Of a stretch of DNA of 64,000 nt, positions 1 to 7,751 are shown piece by piece (the stretch's first letter is position 1; the number at the start of each line of letters is the position of its first letter). The stretch covers positions 1 through 64,000 of the forward strand of contig NZ_JACJRG010000002.1 of assembly GCF_014697125.1 (NCBI RefSeq), given 5' to 3'. The translations under genes and the position numbers were made by a program. This DNA is from Anabaena minutissima FACHB-250 (GTDB lineage: Bacteria > Cyanobacteriota > Cyanobacteriia > Cyanobacteriales > Nostocaceae). The notes beneath the pieces were generated by a model. That model did no database searches and had not been told where the DNA came from. It worked only from the letters and a program-made list of their open reading frames with translations.

Positions 1-85
1 CACGTCTTCCGAAACTACTCAAATGATAAAAGTCCCTCGTCTTTTATTTGAGCGTTTGAGGGATATTGCTGTTTACGCTGCCTGA

Positions 86-475
86 GTAAATCAAAAATGG
101 ATAAAGTCGAGCTTAGAAGATAGCAAAATATCAGTTAATCTCAATGTGGTAGAAGATGGTGTAGAAGCAATGGCATTTCTCAGAAAACAAGAAAAATATG
201 CCGATGTACCTCATCCAGATATAGTGCTACTTGATTTAAATTTACCTAGAAAAGATGGGCGGGAAGTATTAGCAGAGATTAAAACTGATCAACATCTCAA
301 ACGCATTCCTGTTGTGGTGCTGACAACTTCTCAAGCCGAAGAAGATATTCTCAAAGCTTATAACCTATCGGCTAACTGTTATATAGCCAAGCCAGTTGAT
401 TTTGACCAATTCGTGAGAATTGTACAATCGATAGAAAACTTTTGGTTTGCGATCGTCAAACTGCCACCGGAGTAA
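86..475 (+). pseudogene. 5'-truncated Rcp1-like response regulator (receiver domain)
   Basis: The reading frame encodes most of a receiver of the Rcp1 type, which usually works with phytochrome-like kinases. Visible are the phosphoacceptor region LLDLNLPRKDG (Asp at base 233), the LTTS switch Thr/Ser, the conserved Lys in IAKPVDF, and an Rcp1-like tail. Missing is the first beta strand with the acidic pair (LLVEDNPGD), about 35 residues. The frame opens just after a TGA at 83-85, the residues before EDSKISVNLNV are not receiver-like, and there is no in-frame ATG; the only upstream-side start is a GTG at 146 inside the domain. No other frame of bases 1-85 supplies the missing part. I infer a 5' deletion or rearrangement. 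Without the acidic pocket, phosphorylation is unlikely. The following kinase gene starts 5 bases after its stop codon. Confidence 0.65.
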
Positions 476-480
476 AGACT

Positions 481-2781
481 ATGGCAGATAAAATTATTCA
501 AGTTTTATTAGTAGAAGATAATCCTGGTGATGCTTTTTTAATTCAAGAGTTAATCAAAGAAGTCAACGCAGTTAGAGTAAATTTACACACCGTTGAGCAG
601 TTGTCAGAAGCATTTAACCTGTTAGCTAGTACCGCTAGTAGTGGGTTAAGTAAATGCTTTGATGTCATGCTATTAGACTTGTCTTTACCTGATAGTCAAG
701 GAATTGAAACCTTTATTAGAGCTAATAGCCAAGCCAAAACAATTCCGATCATTGTCCTGACTGGTATAGATGATGAAACATTAGCATTAAGAGCCATGCA
801 GGAAGGAGCGCAGGATTATTTAGTCAAAGGACAAGTGACTGGCGACTTATTAGTACGCTCTATGCGATACGCCATTGAACGTCAACGCGTAGAAGATGAA
901 CTTCGTCAAAGTGAAGAGCGATTCCGGGTAGCCTTAAAAAATTCCCCAATTTTTGTTTTCAACCAAGATAGAGACTTACGTTATACCTGGGTTTATAACC
1001 AAAGAGCTGGGTGGACAGAACAAGCAATGTTGGGCAAGCAAGACTGTGAGATTATGCCCCATCAAGATGCCCAAGCTCTCACCGCCATAAAATATAATGT
1101 TTTAACTACAGGTATAGGTACTCGTGCAGAAATATCGATTACAACTAGCAAAAGTATTCGATATTACGATTTGACTGTTGAGCCATTGCAGAATGAATCC
1201 CAAGAAATCATCGGGATAACTTGCGCCAGTATTGATATTACTGAACAACAAACTGCTTTACAAGAACGCCACTTAGCAGAAGCAAAAATCCGTGAACAAG
1301 CTGCATTACTAAACATTACCACTGATGCAATTTGTGTACGCGATTTACAAAATCAGATCCTTTTTTGGAATAAAGGGGCAGAAAATTTATACGGGTGGCA
1401 AGTTCAAGAGGTGATAGGAAAAAATGCCAGTGAATTGTTATTTTATGAACCCTCCCCAGAAGTTGAAATTGCTCTACTACACGTTATCTCCCAAGGTAAC
1501 TGGCAAGGAGAGTTAAACAAAGTTACTAAAAATGGGAGAGAAATTTTAGTAGCTAGTCGCTGGAGTTTAGTTCGTGATGAGTACGGACAACCTAAATCAA
1601 TTCTTTCTGTTGATACAGATATTACTCAGAAAAAACATCTAGAAGCGCAATTACTGCGTACTCAACGCCTAGAAAGTATAGGAACTTTGGCTAGTGGTAT
1701 CGCTCATGATCTGAACAATATCCTGACACCAATTTTAGCTGGTGCGCAATTGTTACCTCTAAAATTTCCCGATGCAGATGAACGCACTCAACATTTATTA
1801 GAGATTTTAGAAATTAATGCTAAACGTGGCGCAGATTTAGTGAAGCAGGTGTTATCTTTTGCTAGAGGCGTAGAAGGTAAACGCATCACTTTGCAACTTA
1901 GACACATTATTGTGGAACTGTCCAAAATTTTGAAAGAAACATTTCCTAAATCTATCAAAATTGTCACGGATGTCTCCAAAGAATTATGGACTGTTTGTGG
2001 AGATAGTACGCAACTCCATCAAGTGATGATGAATCTCTGTGTTAATGCCCGTGATGCTATGCCTGATGGTGGAACTCTTACTATTACGGCAGAAAATCTA
2101 CTTATCGATGAAAACTATGTTCGCATGAACTTAGAAGCCAAACCTGGCCCTTATATAGTAGTGACAGTCTCAGATACGGGTGTTGGGATTCCAGAAGAAC
2201 ACTTAGATCGGATTTTTGAACCATTCTTTACTACCAAAGCAGTAGGAAAAGGTACAGGTTTAGGACTTTCTACTTTAATTGGGATTGTCAAAAGCCACGG
2301 TGGTTTTGTGAATGTAGATAGTGAAGTAGGACGTGGTACTACATTCAAAGTTTACTTACCAGCAGTGGGAGGTACAGAAGTATTTAGTCCAGATGAGTTG
2401 ATACCACCTATAGGACAGGGAGAATTGATTTTGATTGTAGATGATGAACCTGCAATCAGGGATATTACGAGAACATCTTTAGAAAGCCACCAATACCAGG
2501 CCTTAGTTGCTAGTGATGGGATTGAAGCGATCGCCATCTACGCCAAATATGCCGATAAAATTAGTGCTGTACTAGTTAATCTCATGCTCCCAGGACTGGA
2601 TGGTTTAACTACTATCCGTACCTTAAAAAAAATTAACCCCGATGCCAGAATTATTGCTACCAGTGGGCTAATCGCTAAAAATAAACTGGGGGAAATAGTC
2701 AACACTGGTGCAGCAGCATTTTTAGCTAAACCCTACACTATCAATGAGTTGTTATTGGCTTTAAATCAAGTGATAACGTGA
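481..2781 (+). CDS. hybrid sensor histidine kinase, REC-PAS-PAS-HisKA-HATPase-REC
   Basis: A 766-residue soluble two-component protein. Order seen: N-terminal receiver (about 1-125, LLVEDNPGDAF, phosphoacceptor Asp66), two PAS domains (about 145-255 and 275-395), dimerisation domain with the phospho-His in GIAHDLNNI (His409), ATPase domain with DTGVGIPEEHL and GTGLGLSTL, and a C-terminal receiver from about 655. The second receiver keeps its acidic pair (IVDDEP) and the late Lys (AKPYT), but the phosphoacceptor position reads VNLMLPGLDG, with AAT (Asn700) where Asp is expected. The frame is open upstream to a TTG at 442, but ATG 481 is the natural start because the receiver begins there. It lies 5 bases after the truncated receiver gene, so they are probably cotranscribed. 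Ligand and partner cannot be told from sequence. Confidence 0.9.
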   Translation: MADKIIQVLLVEDNPGDAFLIQELIKEVNAVRVNLHTVEQLSEAFNLLASTASSGLSKCFDVMLLDLSLPDSQGIETFIRANSQAKTIPIIVLTGIDDETLALRAMQEGAQDYLVKGQVTGDLLVRSMRYAIERQRVEDELRQSEERFRVALKNSPIFVFNQDRDLRYTWVYNQRAGWTEQAMLGKQDCEIMPHQDAQALTAIKYNVLTTGIGTRAEISITTSKSIRYYDLTVEPLQNESQEIIGITCASIDITEQQTALQERHLAEAKIREQAALLNITTDAICVRDLQNQILFWNKGAENLYGWQVQEVIGKNASELLFYEPSPEVEIALLHVISQGNWQGELNKVTKNGREILVASRWSLVRDEYGQPKSILSVDTDITQKKHLEAQLLRTQRLESIGTLASGIAHDLNNILTPILAGAQLLPLKFPDADERTQHLLEILEINAKRGADLVKQVLSFARGVEGKRITLQLRHIIVELSKILKETFPKSIKIVTDVSKELWTVCGDSTQLHQVMMNLCVNARDAMPDGGTLTITAENLLIDENYVRMNLEAKPGPYIVVTVSDTGVGIPEEHLDRIFEPFFTTKAVGKGTGLGLSTLIGIVKSHGGFVNVDSEVGRGTTFKVYLPAVGGTEVFSPDELIPPIGQGELILIVDDEPAIRDITRTSLESHQYQALVASDGIEAIAIYAKYADKISAVLVNLMLPGLDGLTTIRTLKKINPDARIIATSGLIAKNKLGEIVNTGAAAFLAKPYTINELLLALNQVIT

Positions 2782-2788
2782 CTAGTCA

Positions 2789-3361
2789 TTAGTCAACAGT
2801 TTTTCTGCTCTCCTCGTTATTCCGTTGCCACTCTGATTTAGATAGGGCGTAGTATACGACATCTTGACCGTAGTAGTGAGCGTGCTTTTGATACTTCATC
2901 CCCACTTTCTCAATTACCCGTCTAGATGCTATGTTTTCTGGACGCGCGATCGCTACTATTCGATCTAACTTAACTTTCAAAAAACCGTACCTTAAAGTTG
3001 CCTGAGATGCTTCTGTACCCAACCCCATATTCCAATAGGACTTGTCCAATACGTACCCAAGTTCAACTTCCGGGGTGTTGTCTAAAAAACCTAGTCCACA
3101 ACGACCAATCATTTTACCGCTATCTTTGTGAACAACTGCCCACATTCCCAAGTTGTGTTCTTGCCAGTGTTGAATGTGTTTAATTAGACTAGCTTGAGTT
3201 TGTTCTTTGCTTCTAGGGGAAAGATACTTCATCACTTCTGCATCGGAGTAGAGGCGAAATAAACTATCAAAGTCATCTAGAGAAAAATGCCTCAATATCA
3301 ATCGAGTGGTTTCTATCTCAGGCATGGCATCAAAAAAGGTCAGAGTGTTACCTTCAGACAA
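2789..3361 (-). CDS. GNAT-family N-acetyltransferase (RimJ/RimL-like)
   Basis: A 190-residue acetyl-CoA-dependent acetyltransferase. The N-terminal ETTRLILRHFSLDD strand-helix start and the central acetyl-CoA pyrophosphate loop YWNMGLGTEASQA (Q/RxxGxG/A type) are typical of the RimJ/RimL subgroup, as is the late RRVIEKVGM helix. Members acetylate ribosomal proteins, antibiotics or small amines; nothing here identifies the acceptor. Its stop lies 7 bases from the stop of the upstream kinase (convergent), and its start is 40 bases from the start of the divergent ABC transporter gene, so the two promoters must sit in that short gap. No membrane segment or signal peptide is visible. Confidence 0.85.
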   Translation of the reverse strand: MSEGNTLTFFDAMPEIETTRLILRHFSLDDFDSLFRLYSDAEVMKYLSPRSKEQTQASLIKHIQHWQEHNLGMWAVVHKDSGKMIGRCGLGFLDNTPEVELGYVLDKSYWNMGLGTEASQATLRYGFLKVKLDRIVAIARPENIASRRVIEKVGMKYQKHAHYYGQDVVYYALSKSEWQRNNEESRKTVD

Positions 3362-3401
3362 GTGTTTCTACGACGATAAAAATTAATATAATGCTCATAC
3401 T

Positions 3402-5282
3402 ATGAGCATCTACCAATCATCTTCCAAATCTTACAGAAAAGACCGTTGGCGTAACAATGACTGGCGACTGTTTCTACGTCTAGTTCCTTATGCCCGCCGT
3501 AGTGGCAAATTGCTAATCATCGCGATTTTGCTGCTGTTACCCCTTGCCCTTGCTAACGCAGTACAGCCCCTATTAATTGGACAGGCTGTATCCCTGATTC
3601 GCAATGAACCCAGTACCTACGAGTTCTTGAGCAATCGTCCTTTGTCCCAAGGGTTAAATATCCTGATCGGATTATTGTTCACTATGATTGTGCTGCGATT
3701 AATCCTTACAGGTTTTCAGGGTTATTTACTACAGAATATAGGGCAGAAAATCACCGCCGACATTCGTCAAGATTTATTTCACCATGTAACATCACTGGCG
3801 GTAAGGTTTTTTGACCGTACACCTGTCGGTAAATTAGTTACTCGACTTACCAGCGATGTGGAAGTCTTAGGCGATGTGTTCTCCACTGGGGCTATTGGCA
3901 TCATTTCTGATGTGTTTTCGATGCTGGTAATCTTGGGGTTGATGTTTTCTATCCAGTGGCAACTTGCTAGTTTATTACTGGTGATGTTAATCCCTGTGAC
4001 TTGGTTAACTATTTATTTTCAGCGACGATATCGTCAAGCTAATTACAAAGCACGGGAAGAATTATCAATGTTAAATTCTCAGCTACAGGAAAATGTGCTG
4101 GGAATTAACGTCGTGCAGTTGTTCCGGCGAGAAAAGTATAACGCTGAGTTATTTCGCACGACTAACGAACGCTACAACCAGCAAGTTGATGAAACTATTT
4201 TTTACGATTCTGCCGTTTCTGCCACTTTAGAATTAATTGGCTTAATTGCGATCGCCGGAGTTTTAGGTTTGGGTGGTTGGTTACTGTTAGGCAATAACTT
4301 GACTTTTGGGACTTTATCTGCATTCATTTTATACGCCCAGCGATTGTTTGACCCTCTGCGGGATTTTGCCGAGAAATTCACTGTGATTCAAGCTGGGTTC
4401 ACAGCAATGGAACGCGTGAGTGATATTTTAGATGAACCGATAGAAATTAGCGATCGCATCAATCCCCGTCTTTCCGTCCTAGATACCCAATTCGGTTACA
4501 TTGATGAAATCATCGCTAATTTAGAATCAGAAGACACCAAGCCAACACCAACTTTGGGAGAAATCCGGTTTGAACACGTTTGGTTTGCTTACAAAGACGA
4601 TGATTACGTCATTAGAGATTTAGATTTTGTCATTCATCCCGGTGAAAAAGTCGCATTAGTAGGGCCGACAGGTGCAGGTAAAAGTTCTATTATTCGGCTG
4701 TTGTGTCGTCTTTATGAACCCACCCAAGGACGCATTCTTGTAGATGGTGTAGATATTCGGGAGTTACCCCAAGCAGAACTGCGTCGTTACATGGCAGTGA
4801 TTTTACAAGAAGGCTTTCTGTTTGCTGGTGATGTTAAAAGTAACATTACTTTGGGTGATTACTATACTTTTGAAGAGATTCAAGCTGCGGCTGAAAAAAC
4901 AAACATTGCCGAATTTATTACACAATTACCTGCAAGTTATAACACCCAACTCCGAGAACGCGGAACAAATCTATCTAGTGGACAAAAGCAACTTTTAGCC
5001 TTTGCCCGTGCAGCTATTCGTAACCCGCAAATTCTCGTTTTAGATGAAGCCACCGCTAGTCTAGATGTTGGAACAGAGGCTTTAGTTCAGGAAGCATTAA
5101 ACGAGTTATTAATCGGACGAACTGCAATTATTATTGCTCACCGCTTATCTACAATTCGCAATGTGGATCGAATTTTTGTCTTGAAGCGAGGCGAATTAAT
5201 CGAACAAGGTAGCCATGAGGAACTATTAAAATCAGGAGGGCTTTATTCTACATTACATAACTTGCAAATGTTGGGAACATAA
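3402..5282 (+). CDS. ABC exporter half-transporter (membrane domain fused to ATPase)
   Basis: A 626-residue fused exporter of the multidrug/lipid ABCB class, expected to work as a homodimer in the plasma membrane. The first ~350 residues hold six hydrophobic helices (for example LLIIAILLLLPLALANAV near 33-50), with a cytoplasmic EAA-like loop. The nucleotide-binding domain follows: Walker A GPTGAGKS from residue 421, Q-loop ILQEGFLF, signature LSSGQ, Walker B ILVLDEAT, and switch His in IIAHRLST. A short acidic linker (about 365-385) joins the halves. The substrate cannot be inferred; cyanobacterial relatives are usually annotated only as multidrug-like. An AT-rich hairpin 23 bases after the stop may end the transcript. 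Confidence 0.9.
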   Translation: MSIYQSSSKSYRKDRWRNNDWRLFLRLVPYARRSGKLLIIAILLLLPLALANAVQPLLIGQAVSLIRNEPSTYEFLSNRPLSQGLNILIGLLFTMIVLRLILTGFQGYLLQNIGQKITADIRQDLFHHVTSLAVRFFDRTPVGKLVTRLTSDVEVLGDVFSTGAIGIISDVFSMLVILGLMFSIQWQLASLLLVMLIPVTWLTIYFQRRYRQANYKAREELSMLNSQLQENVLGINVVQLFRREKYNAELFRTTNERYNQQVDETIFYDSAVSATLELIGLIAIAGVLGLGGWLLLGNNLTFGTLSAFILYAQRLFDPLRDFAEKFTVIQAGFTAMERVSDILDEPIEISDRINPRLSVLDTQFGYIDEIIANLESEDTKPTPTLGEIRFEHVWFAYKDDDYVIRDLDFVIHPGEKVALVGPTGAGKSSIIRLLCRLYEPTQGRILVDGVDIRELPQAELRRYMAVILQEGFLFAGDVKSNITLGDYYTFEEIQAAAEKTNIAEFITQLPASYNTQLRERGTNLSSGQKQLLAFARAAIRNPQILVLDEATASLDVGTEALVQEALNELLIGRTAIIIAHRLSTIRNVDRIFVLKRGELIEQGSHEELLKSGGLYSTLHNLQMLGT

Positions 5283-5587
5283 ACTTAAAACATTAGTAGG
5301 ATAGTATTCCTATAAATCTTAAATAGGAATAACTTATAACCTGAAAACTATTAGTATCATAGACATTTATGACGCTGCGATTGATTGAGAAAAAAGAGGT
5401 TAAACTCTTACTTTCTGCGTCTCTGCGTGAGACAAATTCCTATTCTCACTCAGTAACGCAAAAAATTTAATAGTTTTAATAGTTTTAATAGTTTTAGTCA
5501 ATTGATAAAAAACTTGAAAGCTGATTCTATGTTCGCACTCATCTAGATTAGAGATAATATTCTCAAAGCAGTAATTCTCCAACAGCT
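5283..5587. other. 305-base gene-free stretch with hairpin and 9-mer tandem repeat
   Basis: It holds a perfect 9-bp inverted repeat, TATTCCTAT (5305-5313) and ATAGGAATA (5323-5331), a weak AT-rich terminator candidate for the ABC transporter gene with no clear T-run, then the tandem 9-mer described separately. I see no other gene. Confidence 0.5.
5469..5495. repeat. tandem nonamer AATAGTTTT, three copies
   Basis: Three perfect head-to-tail copies of AATAGTTTT lie in the gap before the Uma2 gene, within the AT-rich spacer. The period of nine differs from the heptamer arrays elsewhere in the window. Confidence 0.8.
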
Positions 5588-6208
5588 ATGACTCAAGCCA
5601 TACCCAAGCCAGTAACATTTGAGGAATTTGTCGATTGGCTACCCGAAAATACTGCGGTACGCTACGAATTACATAATGGAAGCATTGTTGAGATGGCACA
5701 ACCAATAGGGGAACATGAGGAAGTCAAGGGTTTTATCGCCAGAAAAGTTACGGTTGAATTTGACCGATTAAACCTCCCCTATATTATCTCCAACCAAGCT
5801 ATAGTTAGACCTCTGGAAAAAGATTCTGGTTATTTTCCTGATGTGTTGGTGCTAAATCAGGCAAATCTGGTCAATGAAACATTATGGAAAAAAGAATCCA
5901 TCGTTGGTTTAGGTACATCAATACCTTTGGTGATTGAGGTTGTCTCAACTAACTGGCGGGACGATTACTACTTAAAATACGCTGATTATGAAGAGATGGC
6001 TATCCCTGAATATTGGATTGTAGACTATGCTGCGTTGGGTGGACGCAATTTTATCGGCAACCCCAAACAACGAACAATCTCTGTCTGTAACTTAGTGGAT
6101 GGAGAATACCAAATCAGTAAGTTTCAAGATAGCGATCGCATTATCTCCCAAACCTTTCCTGAATTGAACCTCACCCCAACCCAAATTTTTCAAGCTGGCT
6201 TGGTATAG
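5588..6208 (+). CDS. Uma2-family (DUF820) putative restriction endonuclease-like protein
   Basis: A 206-residue member of the Uma2/DUF820 family, a PD-(D/E)XK-fold family present in many copies in filamentous cyanobacteria and without an established function. Seen are the N-terminal TFEEFVDWLPE start, YELHNGSIVEM strand pair, the catalytic-type Asp in GYFPDVLVL, the Glu in VIEVVS, and the following YLKYADYEEM and PEYWIVDY segments that define the family. All expected acidic residues are present, so it looks intact. No methyltransferase is adjacent, which argues against a conventional restriction-modification role. It ends with TPTQIFQAGL, a common family tail. Confidence 0.85.
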   Translation: MTQAIPKPVTFEEFVDWLPENTAVRYELHNGSIVEMAQPIGEHEEVKGFIARKVTVEFDRLNLPYIISNQAIVRPLEKDSGYFPDVLVLNQANLVNETLWKKESIVGLGTSIPLVIEVVSTNWRDDYYLKYADYEEMAIPEYWIVDYAALGGRNFIGNPKQRTISVCNLVDGEYQISKFQDSDRIISQTFPELNLTPTQIFQAGLV

Positions 6209-6223
6209 AGAATGTTTCAAATT

Positions 6224-6263
6224 CGTCGAACTCTCGTTTTTTTAGTTTTGTCGAACTCACGTT
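6224..6263. repeat. short direct repeat containing GTCGAACTC
   Basis: Two 15-base imperfect direct repeats, 6224-6238 and 6249-6263, share GTCGAACTC followed by a base and CGTT, separated by a T-rich 10-base spacer. They lie between the Uma2 and GIY-YIG genes. Function unknown. Confidence 0.55.
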
Positions 6264-6321
6264 AAATTATGGGCAAACTAACCTAGTAGTCAAATTTCAT
6301 TGCTAGGTAAAAATAGAGATT

Positions 6322-7149
6322 ATGAAGTTGAATCTCAATTATAAGACAATGCCAGTTTTACCCTATATTCAACGTCAAGAACTACCAGCAAAACCAGGCA
6401 TTTACTATATAGGTAATAGCTCATCTCCAGTTATGTACGTCGGTCTTTCGCGTAATTTAAAAAGCCGTCACATAAACCATCATCGCCAAGGACAGTTTGA
6501 GGGAATGGAAAATGCTGTGATACGCTACCGTGTTCTCCCAGAGGATTTTTTAGCTACTATCTCAGATTTAACAGGGACTCTCAGGAAGTTAGAAAAGCAA
6601 GCTATTAATCACTACAAACCTCCTATCAACGACACACCTATACCAAATAAAGCAAAATTTACAACAGTACATGGCCCAACTTATATTCAAATTCATAAAG
6701 CTAGAGAAGCAGGCTATTGTACACATTTTGAGGCACGAGATGGAGATGAACTGACGATTAACTCTAGTAGATTACCTCTAATTAGCAGAGCTATTGAAGA
6801 ACAGCGTCCTATTTTCTTAATAGCATCTGGGGATTACAAAGATTATGAAATAGCAGGTTATCCTCACCTTTATGAACTATTACCATATAAAAAGGACAGG
6901 ATTTATCTTTTGATCAGTCGCTTTATTCCTTATGGATATGAGGAATCTGATTGTTTTGGTTACGATTATGTTGTGTATGGAGGAAATTCCAAAATATTTT
7001 TCAACCCTTATATTATTCTGAACAGTAGAGCAGGATTTAATGAATTTAAAAGCAGCTATTTAAAATTAGGATTTACCAATTGCGAACGTTCTTCCTTTGT
7101 CAGCGAGTTGTTACGTTTAGGTGACTTCCAACTACTTGCACCTGCCTAA
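6322..7149 (+). CDS. GIY-YIG nuclease-domain protein
   Basis: A 275-residue protein with an N-terminal GIY-YIG endonuclease fold: GIY at 26-28, YVG at 39-41, Arg44/Arg49, Glu91 (LEKQAI) and Asn103 (PPIND). These are the Tyr, Arg, Glu and metal-side residues required in active family members, so the domain looks catalytically complete. The C-terminal 160 residues are not recognisable to me; they contain several Tyr-rich strands. Roles in the family range from repair (UvrC, Slx1) to homing endonucleases and restriction enzymes; none of those partner domains is present. The start at ATG 6322 places about 20 residues before the catalytic strand, which is normal. Confidence 0.8.
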   Translation: MKLNLNYKTMPVLPYIQRQELPAKPGIYYIGNSSSPVMYVGLSRNLKSRHINHHRQGQFEGMENAVIRYRVLPEDFLATISDLTGTLRKLEKQAINHYKPPINDTPIPNKAKFTTVHGPTYIQIHKAREAGYCTHFEARDGDELTINSSRLPLISRAIEEQRPIFLIASGDYKDYEIAGYPHLYELLPYKKDRIYLLISRFIPYGYEESDCFGYDYVVYGGNSKIFFNPYIILNSRAGFNEFKSSYLKLGFTNCERSSFVSELLRLGDFQLLAPA

Positions 7150-7192
7150 AAACTTCCTATGTTAGCTTAGAGGCTGATAATAAACCAAACAT

Positions 7193-7230
7193 AAAAAAAG
7201 CGGGCTAACCGCTATAATGTGGTTAACCCG
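7193..7230 (-). terminator. intrinsic terminator downstream of ycf35
   Basis: On the minus strand, 30 bases after the ycf35 stop, a 10-bp stem (7221-7230 with 7201-7210, one mismatch) and a 10-base loop are followed directly by a run of seven T. This is a classical rho-independent terminator for the leftward ycf46/ycf35 unit and also separates it from the convergent GIY-YIG gene. Confidence 0.8.
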
Positions 7231-7259
7231 ATCAGCTTTGGGAACGCGCAGAGAAATTG

Positions 7260-7610
7260 TTATTGCAATACTAATTTCACGTTGGCGTTTTGCAAACCGC
7301 GCTGTTTTACTTCAGCCAAGGTTTTGTTAACTGCGTATTTTTGGTTAATGGAGTTGATCAACTCGGTTTGGTTGTGCTTCTTAGCAACACCCCACAGGTC
7401 AGCGATTAGGTCAAAAGAACCATCGCTGTTGCGAGACCAGCCCAAGTCATATTCGCCTTCCAATACTGCAACGATGTCGGAACGAAGACGCTGACCGTTA
7501 TAACCGCGTACATCAGCTTCTGTTTTTACGCTGATACCCAGGTCGCGCAAGGAAGCTTTGAGGATTTCGGCATCGGTGATTTTGGTGCGAAGAGTGCTAA
7601 AATGAGACAT
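7260..7610 (-). CDS. ycf35: Ycf35 (DUF1257 protein)
   Basis: A 116-residue protein starting MSHFSTLRTKITD, the hallmark start of Ycf35/DUF1257, a family conserved in cyanobacteria and red-algal plastids with no settled biochemical role. I chose ATG 7610 rather than the start 15 bases upstream because homologues begin at MSHFST. The conserved core has VRGYNGQRLRSDIVA and YDLGWSRNSDGSFDLIADLWG. It follows ycf46 on the same strand with about 140 bases between, and ends just before an intrinsic terminator, so the two may form one leftward unit. Confidence 0.9.
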   Translation of the reverse strand: MSHFSTLRTKITDAEILKASLRDLGISVKTEADVRGYNGQRLRSDIVAVLEGEYDLGWSRNSDGSFDLIADLWGVAKKHNQTELINSINQKYAVNKTLAEVKQRGLQNANVKLVLQ

Positions 7611-7666
7611 TTGGGTTTCCTCCAATGAGAAGAGTGAGAAGTTAGGACAACGGTTTGTTTTTAGAG

Positions 7667-7695
7667 AGCCGCGATTATCGGGGTGCGGCTTTTTT
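7667..7695 (+). terminator. terminator-like hairpin pointing rightward between ycf46 and ycf35
   Basis: AGCCGC (7667-7672) and GCGGCT (7685-7690) form a 6-bp stem with a 12-base loop followed on the plus strand by six T. It points against the flanking leftward genes. It may stop antisense transcription or be an incidental hairpin. Confidence 0.4.
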
Positions 7696-7751
7696 CGTAA
7701 CTGCTAGCGGGTTTGGCTAGCCTTTCCCCCTGGGTTAGCAAGGGAAAGCTT

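Noticed and set aside
442-480. 13-codon extension of the hybrid kinase from TTG 442
   Set aside because: It overlaps the end of the upstream receiver gene, and ATG 481 starts directly before the receiver domain.
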